DNA of 64,000 nucleotides from Methylobacillus flagellatus_A (GTDB taxonomy: Bacteria; Pseudomonadota; Gammaproteobacteria; Burkholderiales; Methylophilaceae): the NCBI RefSeq assembly GCF_031344055.1, contig NZ_JADBEN010000001.1; one strand, written 5' to 3'. The notes beneath the pieces were generated by a model. That model saw only the letters and a program-made list of their open reading frames with translations, was not told where the DNA came from and searched no databases. Each line of letters starts with the position of its first letter. Within the stretch, counting starts at the first letter, position 1. Of this stretch, positions 47,938 to 55,804 are shown piece after piece. The translations under genes and the position numbers were made by a program.

Positions 47938-48471
47938 ATGTCTCGTGTAGCTAAAAATCCAGTCGCTATCCCCGCCAAGGTTGAAGTGGTATTGAGCGCC
48001 GGCAACATTGCAGTCAGCGGTCCGCTCGGCAAGTTGTCCCTCCCGTTGAGTGGCGATGTTGCTATCGAGCGTGACGGCGACAATCTGACATTTGCTGTTG
48101 CCCGTGAGTCGCAACATGCACGTGCCATGTCCGGTACTTTGCGTGCCTTGGTGTTCAATATGGTAACAGGTGTTTCTCAGGGTTTTACCCGCAAGCTCAC
48201 TCTTGTTGGTGTGGGTTACAAGGCGCAGGCGCAGGGCACTAGCCTGAACCTGGACCTGGGTTTTTCCCATCCAGTGAACCACAAGATGCCTGAAGGCGTC
48301 ACCGTGCAAACACCGTCTCCTACCGAGATTGTGCTGACCGGTGCCGACAAGCAGGTGGTTGGTCAGGTTGCCGCGCAGATTCGTGCGTACCGCGCTCCAG
48401 AGCCTTATAAGGGCAAGGGTGTTCGCTATGCCGATGAAGTGGTGATTATCAAAGAAACCAAGAAGAAGTAA
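47938..48471 (+). CDS. rplF: 50S ribosomal protein L6
   Basis: Two-domain 50S protein near the sarcin-ricin loop, 177 residues. C-terminal signature PEPYKGKGVRYADEVVIIKE is intact. Confidence 0.97.
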   Translation: MSRVAKNPVAIPAKVEVVLSAGNIAVSGPLGKLSLPLSGDVAIERDGDNLTFAVARESQHARAMSGTLRALVFNMVTGVSQGFTRKLTLVGVGYKAQAQGTSLNLDLGFSHPVNHKMPEGVTVQTPSPTEIVLTGADKQVVGQVAAQIRAYRAPEPYKGKGVRYADEVVIIKETKKK

Positions 48472-48480
48472 GGTGTAGCT

Positions 48481-48834
48481 ATGAGTAATGTGAATTCACG
48501 TCAGCGTCGTGCACGTAAAACCCGTGCCAAGATCGCCGAGTTGAAAGCTATCCGCCTGAGTGTGCATCGTAGCAACAGCCACATCTATGCTCAGATTATT
48601 GCCGAAACTGGTGACAAGGTGCTTGCTAGTGCTTCCACCCTTGAGGTCGAAGTTCGCAACGACATCAAGAACGGTGGCAATATCGCCGCTGCCGCAGTGG
48701 TCGGTAAGCGTATCGCGGAAAAGGCCAAGGCTGCAGGGATCACCACTGTTGCATTTGACCGTTCCGGCTACAAGTACCATGGCCGTATCAAGGCGTTGGC
48801 TGATGCCGCGCGTGAAAACGGCTTGTCCTTCTAA
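48481..48834 (+). CDS. rplR: 50S ribosomal protein L18
   Basis: 5S rRNA-binding protein, 117 residues; motifs RLSVHRSNSHIYAQII and VAFDRSGYKYHGRIKALADAARE present. Confidence 0.97.
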   Translation: MSNVNSRQRRARKTRAKIAELKAIRLSVHRSNSHIYAQIIAETGDKVLASASTLEVEVRNDIKNGGNIAAAAVVGKRIAEKAKAAGITTVAFDRSGYKYHGRIKALADAARENGLSF

Positions 48835-48849
48835 AGACTGAGGTTGATG

Positions 48850-49359
48850 ATGGCAAAAGTTGAAATTGAACAGCAGCAAACCGATGGTTTGCGCGAGAAA
48901 ATGATCGGCGTCAACCGCGTCACCAAAGTGGTGAAGGGTGGCCGGATCATGAGTTTCGCCGCACTGTCCGTAGTAGGTGACGGTGATGGTGGCGTAGGTA
49001 TGGGCAAGGGCAAGGCGCGTGAAGTGCCGGTTGCCGTGCAAAAGGCGATGGACGAAGCTCGTCGCAGCATGATCAAGGTAAGCCTGAACAATGGCACCCT
49101 GTATCACGCTGTTACCGGTGTTCATGGTGCTGCCAAGGTGTTCATCCAGCCTGCTTCCGAAGGTACCGGTATTATTGCCGGCGGTGCAATGCGTGCCATC
49201 TTCGAAGTGATGGGCGTGACCAACGTATTGGCGAAATGTATTGGTTCCACCAATCCATACAACGTCGTACGCGCCACCCTGAACGGCTTGAAGTCCATGA
49301 ATACTCCTGCTGAGATTGCTGCAAAGCGCGGCAAGAGCATAGAAGAAATCAGAGGTTAA
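48850..49359 (+). CDS. rpsE: 30S ribosomal protein S5
   Basis: Accuracy-related 30S body protein, 169 residues from the third of three tandem possible starts (TTG, ATG, ATG); TGAGG lies 6 nt before the one chosen. Double-stranded-RNA-binding-like N-domain with NRVTKVVKGGRIMSFAALSV is intact. Confidence 0.95.
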   Translation: MAKVEIEQQQTDGLREKMIGVNRVTKVVKGGRIMSFAALSVVGDGDGGVGMGKGKAREVPVAVQKAMDEARRSMIKVSLNNGTLYHAVTGVHGAAKVFIQPASEGTGIIAGGAMRAIFEVMGVTNVLAKCIGSTNPYNVVRATLNGLKSMNTPAEIAAKRGKSIEEIRG

Positions 49360-49364
49360 TCATC

Positions 49365-49562
49365 ATGGCTAAGGCAAAGAAAGCAAATGATTTGATCAAG
49401 GTGACCTTGGTCAAGAGCACTATCGGTAGAATCAAGTCTCATCGCGCGAGCGTCGCCGGCCTGGGCCTGCGTCGCCTGAACCAGACCGTTGAAGTGCAGG
49501 ATACTCCTGCCAATCGCGGCATGATCAATGCGGTGAGCTATCTGTTAAAGGTAGAAGCATAA
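49365..49562 (+). CDS. rpmD: 50S ribosomal protein L30
   Basis: Small 50S protein of 65 residues, IKVTLVKSTIGRIKSHRASVAGLG. Stop overlaps the rplO start (TAATG). Confidence 0.96.
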   Translation: MAKAKKANDLIKVTLVKSTIGRIKSHRASVAGLGLRRLNQTVEVQDTPANRGMINAVSYLLKVEA

Positions 49563-49996
49563 TGAAGCTGAATACTATCAAGCCTGCTGAAGGCGCTAAG
49601 CACGCCAAGCGTCGTGTTGGTCGTGGTATTGGTTCCGGCCTGGGCAAGACTGGTGGCCGCGGCCACAAGGGTCAAAAGTCCCGCGCCGGTGGTTTCCACA
49701 AGGTGGGTTTCGAGGGTGGTCAAATGCCTTTGCAACGTCGTCTGCCTAAGCGTGGTTTCAATTCCTTGACCAAGGCTGATACTGCCAATGTACGCACCGC
49801 AGATCTGGTCCGCATCGAAGCTGACGTGATTGACCTGTTGGCATTGAAGCAAGCCAATGTGATCCCTGGAAGCGCTCGCGCTGTGAAGGTATATCTTTCT
49901 GGCGATGTGACCCGTGCTGTGACAGTTCAAGGCCTGGCGCTGAGCAAGGGTGCCCGTGCTGCGGTTGAAGCAGCTGGCGGCAAGATTGTAGAGTAA
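49562..49996 (+). CDS. rplO: 50S ribosomal protein L15
   Basis: Late assembly protein, 144 residues; glycine/arginine-rich N-terminus GRGIGSGLGKTGGRGHKGQK and C-terminal domain present. Followed by secY after 7 nt. Confidence 0.97.
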   Translation: MKLNTIKPAEGAKHAKRRVGRGIGSGLGKTGGRGHKGQKSRAGGFHKVGFEGGQMPLQRRLPKRGFNSLTKADTANVRTADLVRIEADVIDLLALKQANVIPGSARAVKVYLSGDVTRAVTVQGLALSKGARAAVEAAGGKIVE

Positions 49997-50003
49997 TCAA
50001 TTC

Positions 50004-51326
50004 GTGGCTAACGATAGTATTTTCGGCGCGGTAGGAAAAGTAAGCGAGTTGAAAAACCGTTTGCTTTTCGTATTGGGTGCCTTGATCGTTTTCCGTCTTG
50101 GTGCGCACATTCCGGTTCCCGGTATCGACCCGGATGTGCTGGCCCGACTGTTCGAGTCGCAGAGCGGCGGTATCCTCGGCATGTTCAATATGTTCTCGGG
50201 CGGCGCCCTGGAGCGTTTTACGATTTTTGCCTTGGGTATCATGCCGTATATCTCGGCCTCCATCATCATGCAGCTCCTGACCGTGGTTTCCCCGCGCATG
50301 GAGCAGTTGAAGAAGGAAGGCGAGAGCGGTCGCCGCACTATCACCAAGTACACGCGCTATGGCACGGTATTCTTGGCTACATTCCAGGCATTGGGCATTG
50401 CCATCGCATTGGAAGGACAGGCCGGCCTGGTGCTGGATCCAGGTTTCATGTTCCGCTTCACCACGGTGATTACCTTGGTCGGCGGTACCATGTTCTTGAT
50501 GTGGCTGGGTGAGCAGATTACCGAGCGCGGTATTGGTAATGGTATTTCCATCATCATTTTCGCCGGTATCGTCGCAGGCTTGCCACATGCGATTGGCGGT
50601 ACTCTGGAGTTGGCACGCACAGGTGCGTTCTCGATTCCGTTGGTACTGTTCCTGTTTGTCGCTGCCGTACTTGTGACCGCGTTCGTGGTGTTTGTCGAAC
50701 GCGGCCAGCGCAAGATTACAGTGAACTACGCGAAGCGCCAGGTTGGCCGCAAGGTATTTGGTGGCCAGACAAGCCACTTGCCGCTGAAGCTCAATATGGC
50801 TGGTGTGATTCCGCCGATTTTCGCTTCAAGCATTATCTTGTTCCCGGCGACCATGGCGGGGTGGTTCGGTAGCCACGAAAGCATGGCTTGGCTGAAGGAT
50901 ATTGGTTCTACCCTGTCCCCAGGCCAGCCGCTGTATATTATTTTCTTTGCTACGGCAATTATATTCTTCTGTTTCTTTTATACCGCGTTGGTATTCAACC
51001 CAAAAGAAACAGCGGACAACTTGAAGAAGAGTGGTGCATTTGTTCCGGGAATCCGGCCTGGTGAGCAAACTGCGCGATATATCGATCGCATCATGGGTCG
51101 TCTGACCCTGGCTGGTGCCCTTTATATCACCGCGGTATGTTTGCTGCCTGAGTTCTTGATCCTGAAGTTCAATGTGCCGTTCTATTTTGGTGGTACTTCT
51201 TTGTTGATTATCGTGGTGGTCACCATGGATTTTATGGCACAGGTGCAATCCCACTTGATGTCGCATCAATATGAAGGCTTGCTGAAAAAAGCTAACTTTA
51301 AGGGTGGGGCGGGTCTCCCGCGTTAA
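50004..51326 (+). CDS. secY: Preprotein translocase subunit SecY
   Basis: Ten-helix channel of the Sec translocon, 440 residues, GTG start. Landmarks: IPVPGIDPDVL after the first helix, the plug-like segment, GIMPYISASIIMQLL and the cytosolic loops ERGQRKITVNYAKRQ. In the spc operon as usual. Confidence 0.98.
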   Translation: MANDSIFGAVGKVSELKNRLLFVLGALIVFRLGAHIPVPGIDPDVLARLFESQSGGILGMFNMFSGGALERFTIFALGIMPYISASIIMQLLTVVSPRMEQLKKEGESGRRTITKYTRYGTVFLATFQALGIAIALEGQAGLVLDPGFMFRFTTVITLVGGTMFLMWLGEQITERGIGNGISIIIFAGIVAGLPHAIGGTLELARTGAFSIPLVLFLFVAAVLVTAFVVFVERGQRKITVNYAKRQVGRKVFGGQTSHLPLKLNMAGVIPPIFASSIILFPATMAGWFGSHESMAWLKDIGSTLSPGQPLYIIFFATAIIFFCFFYTALVFNPKETADNLKKSGAFVPGIRPGEQTARYIDRIMGRLTLAGALYITAVCLLPEFLILKFNVPFYFGGTSLLIIVVVTMDFMAQVQSHLMSHQYEGLLKKANFKGGAGLPR

Positions 51327-51334
51327 TTGGCGGT

Positions 51335-51553
51335 ATGGCAAAAGAAGATCGTATTGAAATGCAGGGCGAGGTTCTCGAGAACCTCCCAAATGCAACGTTT
51401 AGGGTCAAACTGGAAAATGGCCATGTCGTGCTGGGCTATATTTCAGGCAAGATGCGCATGCACTATATTCGTATCCTGCCCGGTGACAAGGTCACCGTGG
51501 AAATGACTCCTTATGATTTATCGCGTGCGCGGATTATTTTCCGCGCCAAGTAA
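51335..51553 (+). CDS. infA: Translation initiation factor IF-1
   Basis: OB-fold initiation factor of 72 residues: MAKEDRIEMQGEVLENLPNA-type start, HVVLGYISGKMR and RILPGDKVTVEMTPYDLSRARI. Placed between secY and rpmJ, an arrangement typical of beta-proteobacteria and many other bacteria but not E. coli. Confidence 0.97.
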   Translation: MAKEDRIEMQGEVLENLPNATFRVKLENGHVVLGYISGKMRMHYIRILPGDKVTVEMTPYDLSRARIIFRAK

Positions 51554-51575
51554 GATTTTTGCGAAGAGGTGAGAG

Positions 51576-51689
51576 ATGAGAGTTCGTGCATCAGTGAAGA
51601 CATTGTGCCGTAATTGCAAGGTGGTTCGCCGCCGTGGTGTTGTGCGTATTATTTGCACTGACCCACGTCACAAGCAACGCCAAGGTTAA
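51576..51689 (+). CDS. rpmJ: 50S ribosomal protein L36, zinc-ribbon form
   Basis: 37-residue protein translated from an ATG behind GAGGTGAGAG: starts MRVRASVKTLCRNCKVVRRR and ends DPRHKQRQG. Zinc ligands Cys11, Cys14, Cys27 and His32 are all present. Completes the spc block. Confidence 0.96.
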   Translation: MRVRASVKTLCRNCKVVRRRGVVRIICTDPRHKQRQG

Positions 51690-51730
51690 TCCGGTAACGT
51701 GGTTTTAAATGGGGCTGGTTTTTAATCTAT

Positions 51731-51759
51731 TTGTTAAAACCCGGTCAAGCTGTTAAAAT
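51731..51759 (+). promoter_or_regulatory. Candidate promoter of the alpha operon (rpsM)
   Basis: TTGTTA (51731-51736), 17-nt spacer, TAAAAT (51754-51759), in the 126-nt AT-rich gap before rpsM. -35 4 of 6, -10 5 of 6. Confidence 0.6.
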
Positions 51760-51815
51760 TTTGGGCTTTTTTGGCGATTTGATTAAACGATGCGCCATTA
51801 TTTTGGAGTAGCTAC

Positions 51816-52178
51816 ATGGCTCGTATAGCAGGGGTAAACATCCCAAATCATAAACATACTGAAATCGCATTGACTTCGATTTACGGTGTGGGCCGTACTA
51901 CGGCAAAACAAATTTGTCTGGCTGCAGGCGTATCCGCGACAGCGAAGATCAAGGATTTGAACGACGCTGAAGTTGAAAAGCTGCGTGATGAAGTCGCCAA
52001 GCTGCAGGTGGAAGGCGATTTGCGCCGCGAAGTGACGATGAACATCAAGCGTCTGATGGATCTTGGCTGCTATCGCGGCATCCGTCACCGTCGCGGTTTG
52101 CCGGTCCGTGGTCAACGCACTAAGACCAATGCGCGCACTCGCAAGGGTCCAATCAAGCCTATCAAGGCATCCAAGTAA
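51816..52178 (+). CDS. rpsM: 30S ribosomal protein S13
   Basis: Head protein contacting the P-site tRNA and 50S bridges, 120 residues. [25 protein letters not shown] start and [19 protein letters not shown] tail are intact. Confidence 0.98.
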
Positions 52179-52191
52179 GGAATAGCAAATA

Positions 52192-52581
52192 ATGGCTAAA
52201 GCTAACGTACGCGTACGCAAGAAAGTCAAAAAGAATATTGCCGAGGGCATTGCTCACGTGCATGCTTCTTTCAACAACACCATCATCACGATCACTGACC
52301 GCCAAGGTAACGCTTTGTCTTGGGCAACTTCCGGCGGCGCAGGCTTCAAGGGCTCCCGTAAGAGTACGCCGTTTGCTGCCCAGGTGGCTGCAGAGGCTGC
52401 TGGCAAGGCTGCGCAAGAGTGCGGTGTCAAGAATCTTGAAGTGCGCATCAAGGGCCCAGGCCCAGGTCGTGAATCCGCTGTGCGCGCATTGAATGCCGTT
52501 GGTTTCAAGATCACCAGCATTTCCGACGTGACCCCCGTGCCACACAACGGTTGCCGTCCACCGAAGAAGCGTCGTATCTAA
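52192..52581 (+). CDS. rpsK: 30S ribosomal protein S11
   Basis: Platform protein, 129 residues, with HVHASFNNTIITITDRQGN and the C-terminal DVTPVPHNGCRPPKKRRI. In most proteobacteria rpsD follows; here rpoA is next after 81 nt. Confidence 0.98.
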   Translation: MAKANVRVRKKVKKNIAEGIAHVHASFNNTIITITDRQGNALSWATSGGAGFKGSRKSTPFAAQVAAEAAGKAAQECGVKNLEVRIKGPGPGRESAVRALNAVGFKITSISDVTPVPHNGCRPPKKRRI

Positions 52582-52597
52582 GCTGGATATAAGGTTG

Positions 52598-52626
52598 CAG
52601 CCACGATAACTGGGTTGTCGTGGTTG
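52598..52626 (+). promoter_or_regulatory. Hairpin in the rpsK-rpoA gap
   Basis: CAGCCACGA (52598-52606) pairs with TCGTGGTTG (52618-52626), nine pairs with one wobble, 11-nt loop. Occupies the place where rpsD would normally lie; no T-tract follows. Confidence 0.5.
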
Positions 52627-52662
52627 ATTTATTTAAAGAAATCGAGGACCGTAAGGATAGCT

Positions 52663-53649
52663 ATGCAAAACAGTCCGACTGAATATTTAAAGCCACGCGT
52701 CGTTGACGTTGACGTGATTTCGCCCGTGCGTGCACGGGTGACACTGGAGCCAATGGAGCGCGGTTTTGGTTATACGCTGGGTAACGCCCTGCGTCGAGTA
52801 TTGCTGTCTTCCATCCCTGGCTTCGCCATTACCGAAGTCAAGATTGATGGCGTGGTGCATGAATACTCCACGCTGGATGGTGTGCAGGAAGACGTGGTAG
52901 ATATCCTGCTGAACCTCAAGGGTGTTGCACTCAAGCTGAACAGCAAGAGCGAAACCACTTTGACATTGAACAAGAGTGTCGAAGGGGTAGTGACTGCCGG
53001 TGATTTCGAGACCGGCCATGACGCTGAAATCGCCAATCCTGACCATGTGATCGCGCATCTGACCAAGGGCGGCAAGCTCAATCTTGAAGTCAAGGTCGAG
53101 ATGGGCCGTGGTTATCAGCCTGTGCCGCAGCGTCAGAAGAGCGAAGATGAAGATCGTGTATTGGGCTTCATCCAGGTGGATGCTTCTTTCAGCCCGATCA
53201 GCAAGGTAAGCTACCAAGTCGAAAGCGCGCGCGTTGAGCAGCGTACTGACCTGGACAAGCTGATCATGGATGTTGAAACGAATGGCGTGGTTGAGCCTGA
53301 GCAAGCTATCCGTGACGCCGCACGCATCCTGATGGGTCAGCTTTCCGTATTTGCTGATCTTGAAGGCGCTCCTTCTGAGATCGAAGTGAAGCAAGCGCCT
53401 CAGGTAGACCCTATCCTGCTGCGTCCGGTGGATGATCTGGAATTGACAGTGCGTTCTGCCAACTGCTTGAAGGCGGAAAATATTTATTACATTGGTGACC
53501 TGATTCAGCGTACTGAAAATGAGCTGTTGAAAGCGCCAAATCTAGGCCGTAAATCTTTGAATGAGATTAAGGATGTACTGGCCTCCAAGGGCCTGACATT
53601 GGGCATGAAACTAGAAAACTGGCCACCTGCGGGCCTGGAAAAGGTGTGA
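52663..53649 (+). CDS. rpoA: DNA-directed RNA polymerase subunit alpha
   Basis: Assembly platform of RNA polymerase, 328 residues from MQNSPTEYLKPRVVDV behind AAGGA. N-terminal dimerisation domain (MERGFGYTLGNALRRVLLSS) and C-terminal DNA/activator-binding domain with LTVRSANCLKAENIYYIGDL and GRKSLNEIKDVL. A 16-residue upstream extension is rejected. Confidence 0.98.
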   Translation: MQNSPTEYLKPRVVDVDVISPVRARVTLEPMERGFGYTLGNALRRVLLSSIPGFAITEVKIDGVVHEYSTLDGVQEDVVDILLNLKGVALKLNSKSETTLTLNKSVEGVVTAGDFETGHDAEIANPDHVIAHLTKGGKLNLEVKVEMGRGYQPVPQRQKSEDEDRVLGFIQVDASFSPISKVSYQVESARVEQRTDLDKLIMDVETNGVVEPEQAIRDAARILMGQLSVFADLEGAPSEIEVKQAPQVDPILLRPVDDLELTVRSANCLKAENIYYIGDLIQRTENELLKAPNLGRKSLNEIKDVLASKGLTLGMKLENWPPAGLEKV

Positions 53650-53659
53650 GGGAATCACT

Positions 53660-54055
53660 ATGCGTCATCGCAACAGCAATCGTAAATTAAACCGCACCAG
53701 TAGCCATCGTCAAGCTATGCTGCGTAACATGGCTAACTCTTTGCTTCGCCATGAAATCATCAAGACGACCCTGCCAAAGGCAAAGGAACTGCGTCGTGTA
53801 GCAGAGCCTTTGATCACCCTTGGCAAGGAAGCGACTCTGGCTAACCGCCGCCTGGCGTTCAGCCGCCTGCGCGACCGCGATATCGTCGGTAAGCTTTTCA
53901 ACGAGTTGGGTCCTCGTTACCAAACTCGCAATGGCGGCTACCTGCGTATCCTGAAGTGCGGTTTCCGCGTAGGCGACAATGCCCCTATGGCGCTGGTCGA
54001 ATTGGTTGACCGTCCAGAACTGGCTACAGACGGTGAGGTTGTAGCAGCTGAATAA
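53660..54055 (+). CDS. rplQ: 50S ribosomal protein L17
   Basis: Exit-side 50S protein, 131 residues, MRHRNSNRKLNRTSSHRQAM start. Ends the alpha operon just before a strong terminator. Confidence 0.97.
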   Translation: MRHRNSNRKLNRTSSHRQAMLRNMANSLLRHEIIKTTLPKAKELRRVAEPLITLGKEATLANRRLAFSRLRDRDIVGKLFNELGPRYQTRNGGYLRILKCGFRVGDNAPMALVELVDRPELATDGEVVAAE

Positions 54056-54075
54056 ACGCAGCAGCCTTCGTTTAG

Positions 54076-54103
54076 AAAAGCCGGTTCAAGAACCGGCTTT
54101 TTT
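54076..54103 (+). terminator. Rho-independent terminator after rplQ
   Basis: AAAAGCCGGTT (54076-54086), loop CAAG, AACCGGCTTTT (54091-54101), then more T. Ends the long ribosomal block. Confidence 0.9.
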
Positions 54104-54364
54104 ATTATCAAAATATTGATGACAAAGGTATGGATTGAATCGCGCGATTTGTCAAAGGGAAGTCATTATTGAAGTCTATAACTCATGATTACCTTAATTG
54201 CGTTGTGCGGGATTGATAGAAAAATCTTTGGCTTATCCCAAGATACTTAAAGAAATAGTTTAGTATTTGCTGAAGCGGCATCAATGCTGAATATATAATT
54301 TCTCACTGCGACCAATGCCTGCCAGGCATTTCCCTCAACATATTGGCACAGGTTTCAAGAGCAT
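54104..54364 (+). other. AT-rich intergenic region upstream of mgtE
   Basis: Part of a 309-bp gene-free stretch that begins at the rplQ stop with the terminator. The rest is AT-rich and holds a perfect TATAAT at 54294-54299, a likely -10 for mgtE, without a convincing -35 at normal spacing. The short repeat TGCCTGCCAGGCA near 54318 is a small palindrome. I see no open frame, tRNA or clear magnesium riboswitch. Confidence 0.5.
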
Positions 54365-55804
54365 ATGGCGGATATTCAGGAATCGAAGGAAAGTTTGCAG
54401 GAAAGCCTGCAGCAGGTCATCACCCTGCTGAACAAGCACCGCCTGGTTGAGGAGTTGGTGCACAAGCAGGATATGCCCAAACAGGAGCTCGTGCAGACCC
54501 TGGTGCACAGGCAAAATCTTGCCGAGCTGCAAAAGAGGCTGGATAGCCTTCATCCTGCCGACGTGGCGTATATTCTCGAAGCCCTGCCGCTAGAGCAGCG
54601 TTTGGATGTCTGGGACCTGGTCAAGGCCGAGCGCGACGGCGAGATTCTGCTGGAAGTGTCGGACGCGGTGCGCCAGACGCTGATCGCGGACATGGACAGC
54701 GACGAGTTGCTTGCCGCCGCCGAACAGCTCGATACGGACGAGCTGGCGGACCTGGCGCCCGACTTGCCCAAGGATGTGCTGCAAGAGCTGCTCGAGAGCC
54801 TGGATAGCCGCAACCGCGAACGCTTGCAGTCCGCATTGGCTTATTCCGACGATGCTGTTGGCGGCCTGATGGACTTCGATATCATTACGATCCGTGAAGA
54901 CATTACCCTGGAAGTGGCCTTGCGTTATCTGCGTCGTATCGGCAGTTTGCCGGACCACACGGACAAATTATTCGTGGTCGACCGCAATGATGTGCTGCGC
55001 GGCGTACTGCCCCTGAAGCGTCTGGTGGTGAACGACCTGGATTCCGGCGTCGCCGAGATCATGGCGGATGACGCCGTGGTGTTCCATCCCGAAGACAAGG
55101 CCGACGAAGCGGCCAAAGCGTTCGAACGGTACGATCTGGTGACTGCTCCTGTGGTGGATGAAAACAACCGCCTGGTAGGCCGTCTCACCGTGGATACGGT
55201 AATGGATTACATCCGTGAGGAAGCGGAAAGCGACATGCTGTCCATGGCAGGTCTGCGCGAAGAGGAGGATATCTTCGCATCGGTATGGAAATCGGTGCAG
55301 AATCGGTGGATGTGGCTCGCCATCAATTTGGTGACGGCATTTGTGGCCTCCCGCGTCATCGGCCTGTTTGAGGGTTCCATCGAGAAGGTGGTGGCCTTGG
55401 CCGCGCTGATGCCGATCGTGGCAGGGATAGGCGGCAACTCAGGCAACCAGACGACGACCATGATTGTGCGCGGCCTGGCGCTGGGCCAGATATCCAGCCA
55501 CAACACCAAATCGCTGCTGATCAAGGAAACCGGCGTGGGGTTGCTCAACGGCCTGATCTGGGGCAGCGTGCTCGGGGTGATCGCCTACCTGCTTTACAAT
55601 AATATCGCCCTGGGTGCCGTGATGACGGCCGCGATGACCTTGAACCTGCTGCTGGCTGCCGTGATGGGCGTGATGATCCCCTTGGTGATGTCGACAAAGT
55701 TCAACCGCGATCCTGCTGTCGGCTCCAGCGTCCTGATCACTGCAGTGACGGATAGCGGCGGGTTCTTTATTTTCCTTGGACTTGCAACGATCTTCTTGCT
55801 ATGA
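54365..55804 (+). CDS. mgtE: Magnesium transporter MgtE
   Basis: Mg2+ channel gated by cytosolic magnesium. 479 residues: N-domain to about residue 150 with LHPADVAYILEALPLEQRL, a CBS pair from about 160 to 290 (DFDIITIREDITLEVALRYLR and ELVTAPVVDENNRLVGRLTVD-type blocks), then five membrane helices with the pore signature MPIVAGIGGNSGNQTTTMIVRGLA. Overlaps the next channel gene by 4 nt. Confidence 0.96.
   Translation: MADIQESKESLQESLQQVITLLNKHRLVEELVHKQDMPKQELVQTLVHRQNLAELQKRLDSLHPADVAYILEALPLEQRLDVWDLVKAERDGEILLEVSDAVRQTLIADMDSDELLAAAEQLDTDELADLAPDLPKDVLQELLESLDSRNRERLQSALAYSDDAVGGLMDFDIITIREDITLEVALRYLRRIGSLPDHTDKLFVVDRNDVLRGVLPLKRLVVNDLDSGVAEIMADDAVVFHPEDKADEAAKAFERYDLVTAPVVDENNRLVGRLTVDTVMDYIREEAESDMLSMAGLREEEDIFASVWKSVQNRWMWLAINLVTAFVASRVIGLFEGSIEKVVALAALMPIVAGIGGNSGNQTTTMIVRGLALGQISSHNTKSLLIKETGVGLLNGLIWGSVLGVIAYLLYNNIALGAVMTAAMTLNLLLAAVMGVMIPLVMSTKFNRDPAVGSSVLITAVTDSGGFFIFLGLATIFLL

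Noticed and set aside
54104..54364. Magnesium riboswitch (M-box or mgtA type) ahead of mgtE
   Set aside because: I could not identify the conserved helices or a terminator/antiterminator pair; only a TATAAT and a small palindrome are visible.
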